The notes below the pieces were generated by a model that was not told the DNA's origin, searched no databases, and saw nothing but the letters and a program-made list of their open reading frames with translations. Both the position numbers and the translations under genes were made by a program. Positions 1 to 5,363 of a stretch of DNA of 8,147 nucleotides are shown piece after piece. Source of the stretch: CAYYYG01 sp964476135 (GTDB taxonomy: Bacteria; Patescibacteriota; Microgenomatia; UBA1406; GWC2-37-13); contig CAYYYG010000045.1 of NCBI GenBank assembly GCA_964476135.1, positions 1 through 8,147 of the forward strand, given 5' to 3'. The stretch's first letter is position 1. Every line of letters begins with the position of its first letter.

Positions 1-35
1 ATACCCATGGCGATATCGTTATTATTCGTACCCAT
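1..35 (-). CDS. Possible start of a divergent gene running off the left edge (partial)
   Basis: On the minus strand an ATG at 35-33 opens a frame that continues to the window edge and reads MGTNNNDIAMG. A weak -10-like TATAGA lies 4 nt upstream (40-45 on the plus strand). Only eleven complete codons are visible, so nothing can be said about function. The main reasons to list it are that the plus-strand HIT gene starts nearby and the AT-rich palindrome between them would suit a divergent promoter region. It could equally be chance open sequence. Confidence 0.2.
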   Translation of the reverse strand, partial: MGTNNNDIAMG

Positions 36-69
36 AATTCTATAGTTCGTGATCTAGTTCTTATTTACT

Positions 70-94
70 ATTACATTATTAAGTATAATGTAAT
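70..94. promoter_or_regulatory. Palindrome overlapping the HIT gene -10 box (candidate operator)
   Basis: The 10-nt arms at 70-79 (ATTACATTAT) and 85-94 (ATAATGTAAT) are perfect reverse complements separated by 5 nt. The right arm contains most of the TATAAT box at 84-89. A dimeric regulator bound here would block the promoter, but AT-rich sequence makes palindromes cheap, so the operator role is inference. Confidence 0.35.
84..89 (+). promoter_or_regulatory. -10 box of the HIT gene, leaderless arrangement
   Basis: TATAAT is a perfect consensus match. Exactly 6 nt (gtaatt) separate it from the ATG at 96, so transcription should start at or next to the A of the start codon. There is no SD. 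No good -35 is visible at the usual distance; TTATTT at 61-66 is the best candidate with a 17-bp spacer. Confidence 0.65.
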
Positions 95-95
95 T

Positions 96-488
96 ATGAA
101 GAATTGTCTTTTTTGTAAAATTATCAAGGGGGAAGCAAAGTCTTTTAAGATATATGAAGACGAAGTATGTTTTGCATTTTTAGATATAAACCCCATATCC
201 GAAGGACACACGCTCGTCGTTCCTAAAATACATATAGATGATATTCTAGACAGCGATCCAAAGCTTTATCGCGAGCTATGGATCTCTGTAAAAGATATCG
301 CCACTAAATTAAGATCAGCAACCGAAGCTAAGCGTATCGGTATGGCTGTTGAAGGGTTTACCGTTCCTCATTTGCATATTCATCTTGTACCGGTAAACGG
401 CGCCAATGAGCTTGATCCGAATAGAGCGGTTAAAGCCTCTTCAGACAAATTGTATTCATTTCAGAAAAAAATAAGCAGTTATTTCTGA
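96..488 (+). CDS. HIT-family nucleotide hydrolase or transferase (HinT/Ap4A-hydrolase-like)
   Basis: A 130-aa soluble protein of the histidine-triad family, whose members cleave nucleotide phosphoramidates or dinucleoside polyphosphates through a nucleotidyl-histidine intermediate. The HIT motif is complete at residues 91-99 (PHLHIHLVP), with H92, H94 and H96; by family rule the middle one is the nucleophile. The N-terminus has Cys4-x-x-Cys7 (CLFC), a zinc-site half common in bacterial HIT proteins. The hydrophobic beta-strand region LDINPISEGHTLVVPK (29-44) is also typical. Length is normal for the family. The start at 96 is supported by the MKNCLFC opening and by a TATAAT 6 nt upstream. The frame is open further upstream to the window edge, but that part does not resemble HIT proteins. 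It converges on the Nudix gene with an 11-bp gap. The exact substrate cannot be told from sequence. Confidence 0.93.
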   Translation: MKNCLFCKIIKGEAKSFKIYEDEVCFAFLDINPISEGHTLVVPKIHIDDILDSDPKLYRELWISVKDIATKLRSATEAKRIGMAVEGFTVPHLHIHLVPVNGANELDPNRAVKASSDKLYSFQKKISSYF

Positions 489-499
489 AATATTTTATT
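458..499 (+). terminator. Weak intrinsic terminator at the end of the HIT gene
   Basis: Arms at 458-474 and 479-491 form a 13-bp stem (7 bp plus 6 bp, with a 4-A bulge at 465-468) and a GCAG loop. A T-rich tail, attttatt, follows. The hairpin overlaps the last codons and the TGA stop. The stem is GC-poor, so efficiency is uncertain. Confidence 0.4.
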
Positions 500-955
500 T
501 CAATACAGTTTTGTCAGCAGGCTCAGCGCAAGTCGAATAACTTTCTTATCATCATCAAACCTTACTTTCATAATCGCCTCATTAATTTCGAACCACTCCT
601 GTTTCACCAAGCTAGATTTTTCATCGCCGCCGAGTTTTTTTGGTATTTTTTTATCCGAATTTAGTTTTCCCAGATACCAGTGAATTGTCTTTTTGTGCAG
701 TTTTCCGTCGGACCATGGGTATTGAATTTTTACGGTTTTTATAAGCTCGCCGGTTGTAATATCTTGGTATCCGGTTTCCTCGACACACTCCCTTTGAGCG
801 GCAGTTTCTGGCGATTCTCCATTTTCGATATGGCCTTTTGGCATAAACCAGCCTTCAAGCTCATCCCATCTTTTATATATGAGCAGAATATAATAATGGT
901 TGTTTATTTTTTTATAAATCACAGCTCCCGCAGTTTCGTGCATTTCGACTTCCAT
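500..955 (-). CDS. Nudix hydrolase (MutT/Ap4A-hydrolase-like)
   Basis: A 151-aa cytoplasmic hydrolase of nucleoside-diphosphate-linked compounds. The Nudix box is complete at residues 41-63: G41, E47, then R55-E56, E59-E60, G62 and a bulky Y63, fitting GX5EX7REUXEEXGU. The glutamates bind the catalytic divalent metals. Upstream, WFMPKGHIENGES (36-48) is the usual strand leading into the box. The opening HETAGAVIYKK resembles Nudix proteins acting on diadenosine polyphosphates, but the substrate is not decided by sequence. An alternative Met at residue 5 exists; the longer start is preferred because TATAAT ends 7 nt before it. The gene lies 22 bp downstream of the 72-aa gene on the same strand, so it may be both co-transcribed and read from its own promoter. 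It shares a convergent end with the HIT gene, another nucleotide-cleaving enzyme. Confidence 0.92.
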   Translation of the reverse strand: MEVEMHETAGAVIYKKINNHYYILLIYKRWDELEGWFMPKGHIENGESPETAAQRECVEETGYQDITTGELIKTVKIQYPWSDGKLHKKTIHWYLGKLNSDKKIPKKLGGDEKSSLVKQEWFEINEAIMKVRFDDDKKVIRLALSLLTKLY

Positions 956-962
956 TGGATGA

Positions 963-968
963 ATTATA
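963..968 (-). promoter_or_regulatory. -10 box of the Nudix gene, leaderless arrangement
   Basis: The minus strand reads TATAAT here, a perfect match, followed by 7 nt and the ATG at 955. There is no SD. The spacer and any -35 would lie inside the last codons of the upstream 72-aa gene, whose stop is at 978-980; TTACCT (987-992, 18-bp spacer) is only a poor -35. Confidence 0.55.
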
Positions 969-977
969 GTCGAATAC

Positions 978-1196
978 TTATGTTTTAGGTAAAGCTTGCA
1001 TTCGATCCAAAATTTGCGAGGCTCTCAAATCGTCGCCGGTTTCCATAGCGTGAAATAAGGTATCGTTCAATATCGCAATTTGCGTTGGCGGAGGTAGTTC
1101 GCCTAATCTCTCCAGTAATTCATCAATAGTAAGTTGATCTGTTTCCTCAAAATATGCAGTATCAGTCAGGCCACTGTATCTGTGTTTTTCTGACAT
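978..1196 (-). CDS. Small acidic protein of unknown function (72 aa)
   Basis: I do not recognise this protein. It is soluble, without signal peptide or membrane segment. The first 20 residues are polar. The rest looks alpha-helical and acidic: TIDELLERLGELPPPTQIAIL (23-43), then a PPP turn and two probable amphipathic helices ending in ASQILDRMQALPKT. The alternating charged and hydrophobic pattern and its place between two same-strand genes (50 bp after SulP, 22 bp before Nudix) make it more likely real than not. No SD is present; a weak -10, TAAACT, lies 6 nt before the ATG, matching the spacing at neighbouring genes. It could be a small regulatory or adaptor protein, but that is speculation. 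Confidence 0.65.
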   Translation of the reverse strand: MSEKHRYSGLTDTAYFEETDQLTIDELLERLGELPPPTQIAILNDTLFHAMETGDDLRASQILDRMQALPKT

Positions 1197-1202
1197 TTAT
1201 AT

Positions 1203-1208
1203 AGTTTA
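1203..1208 (-). promoter_or_regulatory. Possible weak -10 box of the 72-aa gene
   Basis: The minus strand reads TAAACT (4 of 6 to consensus), 6 nt before the ATG at 1196. The spacing is the same as for the strong boxes elsewhere in the window. No -35 is visible. The gene may instead depend on read-through from SulP. Confidence 0.25.
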
Positions 1209-1225
1209 CTGGAGACCCTTTTTTC

Positions 1226-1249
1226 TAAATGTAACAGTGATCACATTTA
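1226..1249 (-). other. Short stem-loop between SulP and the 72-aa gene
   Basis: TAAATGT (1226-1232) and ACATTTA (1243-1249) are perfect complements. On the minus-strand RNA the stem extends to 10 bp with two G-U pairs and a CACU loop. It includes the SulP stop codon. The following sequence is A-rich rather than U-rich, so it is not a typical terminator; a role in transcript-end processing is possible. Confidence 0.35.
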
Positions 1250-3415
1250 CTGAACTTCGGATATTTTTGCAACATGGCGCATAGCGTGAACGTACCCCGT
1301 CAGCGGACACTTATTTTCGATACTGTTTGAGTGTGCCTGCACGTATATACTTGCGATAGCTTCTCTTTCCCTTTGTATAAAGTTGTTCACGCCGATTGTT
1401 TTCATTTCTTTTGATTTTTTTACTACATTCAAGATGTGTGTTTTCATATTGGAGATAATAAATATTTTTCCGGAATCATTTAGACGTGTCGCAATAACTG
1501 CCAGGGTTTCTATTCCGGAGTAATCGATGTAGTTTATCCCACCCGCAAGAAGCACAACCGCTTTTATTTGCTGCGGGTGCCTGTTGATGATATTATCGAG
1601 TTTGTTTTCAAAGTAAGCGGCATTTGCGAAAAAAAGTGAGCCGTCAAAACGGACTATTACGATATTTGAGCAAGGCCGCAGTCGATGGAGTTTTATGTCA
1701 TGCAGTATATTATGTTTATCGGCAGACAGCTGAACGATCTGTGGCCTTGTGCGAGTATATATGTAGTAACCCGTAGACAATAAAACGCCAAGTAATATTC
1801 CCTGATCAAGATGGGGAGCAAAGAAAAGTGTGCTTACGAATGTTGCTATCGCTATAAAACCGTCGCTTCTGTGTGTATGCCATGCCGCTATTATTTTTTC
1901 AAAATTAATAAGGCCGGATACTGAAAATATTATTATAGCTGCAAGAACAGGCTGGGGGATATGATATAACCATGGAGTAAAAAATAATAGAGTTAAAAGC
2001 ACGAATATCACGGTAAAAAAACTCGCGTATTTGGTTTGCGCTCCAGCATTATAATTAACCGCCGTACGTGAAAATGAACCGGCGACCGGATAGCTCAAAC
2101 TAAAAGAGCCTGCAATATTCGCAAGTCCCTGTCCGACAAGCTCACGATTAGGGTCTACTCGGTCACCAACCCGCATGGCAAGAGAACGGGCTACTGCAAT
2201 GGATTCCATAAAACCAAGAACCGCAATAACGTACGCAGCATTAATAAGGTGAGGTATCGATGTGAGATCGATCTTGGGTAGCTTTATCGGCGGTAAGCCG
2301 GCAGGCACTGTTCCAAGTATGCTGCCTCCGGTTGTCATTGTGATTAACCTCGTATCGATAGTGCCACTCCCAACTTGAACTTTCCAGATGGTTAGCATCG
2401 GGTTCCACGCAAAACCATTGTACTGCGAGTAACTTATCTGCTTACTGTTATTTACTGATTCTATCAGTTTATAGGAGCGTATGTGTTCTCTATATGATTG
2501 CTGTAGGCTGGAAACTTCCTCCATTTCGAGCGATATGGCTTCGACAGACGCGCCGACTTCAAGACTTTCAAGCGTGATCCCATGTTTTTTTTCGATCATC
2601 ATTTTACGCGTAAGCAATCCTTTTTTATCGCTCTCCAGACGACGTTTTGAATGGACCAGGGAATTATATGTCGAAATGGACCGTTTAAGATTATTTGAAT
2701 GTATTCGCTCAAAAGGTACTGTTGATTTTTGTTCAAAATCAATATTGATCGATATGATTGTGCATATAACGATTGCTGCGAGTATAGCTGGCAGACGCGG
2801 AAAATGTTTTTTTCCGAATATCATGATTAAAAGGGCGATTAGCGCAATTCCGACCGACTGCCAATGGATGTAGGTGAGAGCACTTGTCAAAAACCGATAG
2901 ACAGTCTGGTAGTGATGTTCGTAAGTGTCTGTGGAAACTCCAAATACTTTAGGTAGCTGCGAAGTGGCAATTATTATAGCTGCAGCATTCGTAAAACCTA
3001 TAATTACCGGATGTGAAACAAAATTTACTATTACTCCCATTTTCAGTAATCCCAATGAAATCTGAATGATTCCAACCATAAGTGCCAGAAGAACGGCGTA
3101 CATCACCATCTCCTCCGGCGTACTGATCGAAAGCGAACTGAGAGCGCTCCCGGTAATAAGTGAGATCATGGCAACCGGCCCGGTTGCGAGAAATCTGCTC
3201 GAACCGAATATGGTTGCAAACACGAGAGGTAGAAATGATGAGTATAGACCATAGTGAGGCGGTAATCCGGCAAGCTGAGCATAAGCAAGTGACTGCGGTA
3301 TGAGTATGAGGGCTACAGTAAGTCCGGCAATTATATCGGCGTTAACTGTTTTTACTGAGATATGGTATTTATCGATGATGCGGGAAGTAAGAAAGGTTTG
3401 GATTTTTTGTACCAT
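1247..3415 (-). CDS. SulP-family anion transporter with C-terminal STAS domain
   Basis: A 722-aa inner-membrane carrier of the SulP/SLC26 family, which moves sulfate, bicarbonate or other small anions. The N-terminal signature is clear: DIIAGLTVALILIPQSLAYAQLAGLPPHYGLY (28-58), then FGSSRFLATGP (70-80). The second half of the transporter begins at VPAGLPPIKLP (370-380) and GFMESIAVARSLA (401-413), the conserved half-helix with a glutamate. A STAS domain fills about 570-690, with the usual I630-D-Y-S-G634 loop where the serine can be a phosphorylation or regulatory site. Oddity: residues about 226-362 form a polar, partly coiled-coil-like insertion between the membrane segment ending near 225 and the conserved VPAGLP segment; most SulP proteins have a short loop there. 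The transported ion cannot be inferred. The start is fixed by a good promoter and by the family's N-terminus. The gene heads a leftward group with the 72-aa and Nudix genes. Confidence 0.94.
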   Translation of the reverse strand: MVQKIQTFLTSRIIDKYHISVKTVNADIIAGLTVALILIPQSLAYAQLAGLPPHYGLYSSFLPLVFATIFGSSRFLATGPVAMISLITGSALSSLSISTPEEMVMYAVLLALMVGIIQISLGLLKMGVIVNFVSHPVIIGFTNAAAIIIATSQLPKVFGVSTDTYEHHYQTVYRFLTSALTYIHWQSVGIALIALLIMIFGKKHFPRLPAILAAIVICTIISINIDFEQKSTVPFERIHSNNLKRSISTYNSLVHSKRRLESDKKGLLTRKMMIEKKHGITLESLEVGASVEAISLEMEEVSSLQQSYREHIRSYKLIESVNNSKQISYSQYNGFAWNPMLTIWKVQVGSGTIDTRLITMTTGGSILGTVPAGLPPIKLPKIDLTSIPHLINAAYVIAVLGFMESIAVARSLAMRVGDRVDPNRELVGQGLANIAGSFSLSYPVAGSFSRTAVNYNAGAQTKYASFFTVIFVLLTLLFFTPWLYHIPQPVLAAIIIFSVSGLINFEKIIAAWHTHRSDGFIAIATFVSTLFFAPHLDQGILLGVLLSTGYYIYTRTRPQIVQLSADKHNILHDIKLHRLRPCSNIVIVRFDGSLFFANAAYFENKLDNIINRHPQQIKAVVLLAGGINYIDYSGIETLAVIATRLNDSGKIFIISNMKTHILNVVKKSKEMKTIGVNNFIQREREAIASIYVQAHSNSIENKCPLTGYVHAMRHVAKISEVQ

Positions 3416-3428
3416 TGTTTATAACACC

Positions 3429-3456
3429 ATTATAGTAAAAGAAAAAGGTCTGTTAA
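3429..3456 (-). promoter_or_regulatory. SulP promoter
   Basis: On the minus strand TTAACA (3451-3456) and TATAAT (3429-3434) are separated by 16 bp, matching the -35 in 5 of 6 and the -10 in 6 of 6. The expected start point near 3422 leaves a leader of about 7 nt before the ATG at 3415, with no room for an SD. Confidence 0.65.
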
Positions 3457-3506
3457 GATGTCGCTAGCAATTTTCTTGCAAAAGGTCAATATAAAATTTA
3501 CGAGCT

Positions 3507-3535
3507 TTGATAGCAGTATATCAGCCTCATTTAAT
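3507..3535 (+). promoter_or_regulatory. Candidate promoter for the exported-protein leader
   Basis: TTGATA (3507-3512, 5 of 6) and TTTAAT (3530-3535, 5 of 6) are separated by an ideal 17 bp. Transcription would start near 3542 and give a leader of about 260 nt before the ATG at 3801. In AT-rich DNA such matches can occur by chance. Confidence 0.4.
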
Positions 3536-3574
3536 TTTACAAATACATCAATAATAAGTATCTATCAGATTAGT

Positions 3575-3583
3575 TGATATAAT
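3575..3583 (+). promoter_or_regulatory. Candidate extended -10 promoter
   Basis: TGATATAAT is an exact extended -10 (TG-n-TATAAT). It has no clear -35, which extended -10 promoters can tolerate. Transcription would start near 3590, about 210 nt upstream of the exported-protein gene and about 85 nt before the large hairpin. Confidence 0.4.
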
Positions 3584-3675
3584 ACGTAATGCTCCGTCTG
3601 TTGATTTTGGCTTGACTAGACTTGTCATAAATTTGCAGACAGGCACTTTCACAATTGGAGAGAGGGAAAATTAAT

Positions 3676-3734
3676 CTATATATTGCGCACGATTCAATAA
3701 TATTTATTGACTCATGTGCAATATATAGGTTTTT
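3676..3734 (+). terminator. Long hairpin with T-tract in the leader: attenuator, small-RNA terminator or operator
   Basis: Arms 3676-3700 and 3704-3728 pair over 25 positions: 22 Watson-Crick pairs, one G-U pair and two mismatches (3690 with 3714, 3693 with 3711), around a TAT loop. The inner 7 bp (TCAATAA/TTATTGA) and the outer 11 bp (CTATATATTGC) are perfect. The right arm is followed by G and five Ts, as in an intrinsic terminator on the plus strand. It lies 72 nt before the exported-protein start, so transcripts from the upstream promoter candidates would have to read through it. No known riboswitch class is recognised. A DNA operator or cruciform site is the alternative. Confidence 0.5.
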
Positions 3735-3789
3735 AAAGGGGAAGAAAGAAACATGTATATTGCATTGCCTAGACACGTGATGATTCAGA

Positions 3790-3794
3790 AAGGA
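3790..3794 (+). promoter_or_regulatory. Shine-Dalgarno site of the exported-protein gene
   Basis: AAGGA ends 6 nt before the ATG at 3801, a good SD at normal spacing. It is the only clear SD in front of any recognised gene in the window, so this gene appears to be translated from a leadered mRNA, unlike its neighbours. Confidence 0.6.
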
Positions 3795-3800
3795 TGAAGT

Positions 3801-4955
3801 ATGTATACTAAGACTAAGTTGATTCTAATTACATTGCTGGCATTAGTTTTGTCCGCCTCACCAGCAAGTGCACAGACAACCGAAATAACATCAACCGACA
3901 CTGTCAGCTCGACGAATGGAAACAGTCTTGTCAATATGTCCTATTTGTCACTTGTTACGACAGGCCCGGAGCTGATTTATGGAAACATCGGCGATCAGTT
4001 CTTTATCAGGGCAAAAGATCGACTGCTGCTTGACTCGAAATGGGGTGTTAATGTCGTTTCCCTGGAGTCAGCGGGTGACTGTGACTTTATGGACAATGAG
4101 ACACAGTTGAGTTTGTTTTGTCGCCAAGAGGAATATACGATTGTGTTTAGTTCTAACTACGGTCAGAATATATTTGCTCGTTTTGCAGGCGACTCACCGA
4201 AGTTTCATTTCAAAATTTTCGGTGATAGTCCGGTGGGAGAATTGCCCTACATTCTTTATACAACCGACCAGCAAGCAACAGTCAATTCACCAAGCTACTA
4301 CCCAGTCCGCGTAGCAAATTTGTCCCAAATCACTCGATATTACTCAGTCTATCTCAGGGTTCCGGATGCAGCTCAGTTCGACGCGCTGCCGCCTGAATGC
4401 TACCGAGAAGTTGAATCGACCGAGATTGTATGTTATATCAGCGTGGTCAGACAAAGCATATACCAACTGCAAGTACCGCTTGTCTGGAAGCAGACGGGCA
4501 GCTTTCAGGTGGAATCATTCGCGCTTGATGAGGGTCTGTTAATCGGAGGCGGTCGGCAGCTGCGTACTGTGAGTGTCGTTAATAAAGTCGAAGGCGCTGC
4601 AACTTCTCAGAACATTGTCTATGCGATCGATAAGCATGTACTAGTCGATTCGCAGTCGGATAATGAGGTGCTGCTTGCAAATATGGGCGACATTCAATCG
4701 TCGGTTACAGTAACGGTCACACTGCCCGCCAATCAGGTGGTTAACCCAGGGACGCTTCCGACTTACTGCCGGTTGAGTAATAACAACATTGTCTGCACCA
4801 ATCTAAATGTGCCGCCAGTCGCCGTCGTCCAGGTTCGAGTGCCTTTAACCTGGTTAAACGTCGGCTCGCACTCAGTACATATTCTCGCTGTGGACAGCAC
4901 AGGAAACAAGTGGGGCAGTCTCACAAAAACAGTTGAGGTTATGAGGCTCAAATAA
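3801..4955 (+). CDS. Exported protein with repeated Cys-pair beta-sandwich domains (DUF11/CARDB-like)
   Basis: The 384-aa product opens with a Sec signal peptide: lysines at 4 and 6, a hydrophobic core LILITLLALVLSA (7-19) and an A-S-A cleavage site before Q25. The mature part is rich in beta-strand patterns and has at least two clear repeats, about 167-241 and 285-366. Each reads V/LxxLANxxx, a strand, LP, two cysteines (C200/C211; C323/C332), VPLxW and GSxxV. A third, degenerate unit has C94/C107. The cysteine spacing suggests one disulfide per repeat. The pattern resembles the DUF11/CARDB-type Ig-like repeats of bacterial surface proteins. No membrane segment, LPXTG or other anchor follows, and the protein ends in VEVMRLK, so it is probably secreted or held non-covalently. 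Function is unknown; adhesion or envelope roles are only inference. It stands alone, with a long leader upstream and an inverted repeat 7 nt downstream. Confidence 0.85.
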   Translation: MYTKTKLILITLLALVLSASPASAQTTEITSTDTVSSTNGNSLVNMSYLSLVTTGPELIYGNIGDQFFIRAKDRLLLDSKWGVNVVSLESAGDCDFMDNETQLSLFCRQEEYTIVFSSNYGQNIFARFAGDSPKFHFKIFGDSPVGELPYILYTTDQQATVNSPSYYPVRVANLSQITRYYSVYLRVPDAAQFDALPPECYREVESTEIVCYISVVRQSIYQLQVPLVWKQTGSFQVESFALDEGLLIGGGRQLRTVSVVNKVEGAATSQNIVYAIDKHVLVDSQSDNEVLLANMGDIQSSVTVTVTLPANQVVNPGTLPTYCRLSNNNIVCTNLNVPPVAVVQVRVPLTWLNVGSHSVHILAVDSTGNKWGSLTKTVEVMRLK

Positions 4956-4961
4956 ACTATC

Positions 4962-5032
4962 ATACAAACAATTGGAGGCTTCCTCAGTAGAAAAGATTCA
5001 TAGGTCTATTCCATCTCTCCAATTGTTTGTAT
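4962..5032 (+). repeat. 16-bp perfect inverted repeat downstream of the exported-protein gene
   Basis: The arms at 4962-4977 and 5017-5032 are exact reverse complements (ATACAAACAATTGGAG and its complement), separated by 39 nt. The first arm begins 7 nt after the stop codon. The loop is far longer than in usual intrinsic terminators and no T-tract follows, so this could be a processing or stabilising stem, a bidirectional end signal, or the remains of a small mobile element. Part of the right arm with its inner flank matches a sequence upstream of the gene (3651-3666). Confidence 0.6.
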
Positions 5033-5059
5033 AGAAACTACATTATAAAGACCTTATTG

Positions 5060-5305
5060 TTATCTTCTTTTATTCTTCAGCAGCAAGAGCGCTGGTGGGC
5101 GGAATAAAACTGGGTTTCCAAATGTTTCGGAAAGCCAAAAAGATTTGCCGAGAGGATTTTTTATAAAAGCAAATTTTTTCACTTTCGGAATATGTTTTTT
5201 TGGAGCATTAACAACTAAATTGTTCTTTTGATCACGCACTATATTTTCTTTCTTAAAATAATTTTTGCAGACTCCGATTATGCCTTTCATATTAATGTCA
5301 AACAT
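5060..5305 (-). CDS. Doubtful small basic protein (81 aa)
   Basis: I do not recognise this frame. The product is strongly basic, with lysine-rich stretches (KKHIPKVKKF at 36-45) and a KNKRR end, and has no signal peptide or membrane helix. It fills most of a 431-bp space (4956-5386) that otherwise holds only the inverted repeat and the Tas promoter. Against it: no SD, and no -10 box at the 6-7 nt spacing seen at its neighbours (the best is TATTAC, 8 nt before the ATG). A chance frame in AT-rich DNA is a real possibility; a small nucleic-acid-binding protein would be the guess if genuine. Confidence 0.3.
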   Translation of the reverse strand: MFDINMKGIIGVCKNYFKKENIVRDQKNNLVVNAPKKHIPKVKKFAFIKNPLGKSFWLSETFGNPVLFRPPALLLLKNKRR

Positions 5306-5363
5306 TTATAACAGTAATAGTTTGACTTATTTTCCTTAAAATAAGCTGAAATAACATTTATCG

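Larger units (their letters stand above)
3457..3800. other. Gene-free stretch with leader signals for the exported-protein gene
   Basis: No convincing gene is present. A 68-codon minus-strand frame here runs across both arms of the large hairpin and has no protein-like features. The stretch holds two candidate rightward promoters (3507-3535 and 3575-3583), a small stem (3594-3600 with 3636-3643), a 16-nt sequence related to the repeat beyond the exported-protein gene (3651-3666), the large hairpin (3676-3734), a third TATATTGC copy at 3757-3764, a CACGTG palindrome at 3775-3780 and the SD at 3790-3794. Confidence 0.6.

Noticed and set aside
3..95. Upstream in-frame extension of the HIT gene to the window edge
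   Set aside because: The frame is open from position 3, but the added residues (such as LVLIYYYIIKYNVI) do not look like a HIT N-terminus, and the MKNCLFC opening with TATAAT 6 nt before it is a far better start.
680..988. 102-codon plus-strand frame opposite the Nudix gene
   Set aside because: It lies antisense to a gene with a complete Nudix box and has no start signal or recognisable features.
2481..2873. 130-codon plus-strand frame opposite the SulP insertion
   Set aside because: It raised the question whether the insertion is really a separate gene, but the minus frame is continuous through it with conserved SulP sequence on both sides, and the plus product is serine/arginine-rich shadow sequence.
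3570..3776. 68-codon minus-strand frame in the gap before the exported-protein gene
   Set aside because: It translates both arms of the large hairpin, has no promoter or SD, and shows no protein-like pattern.
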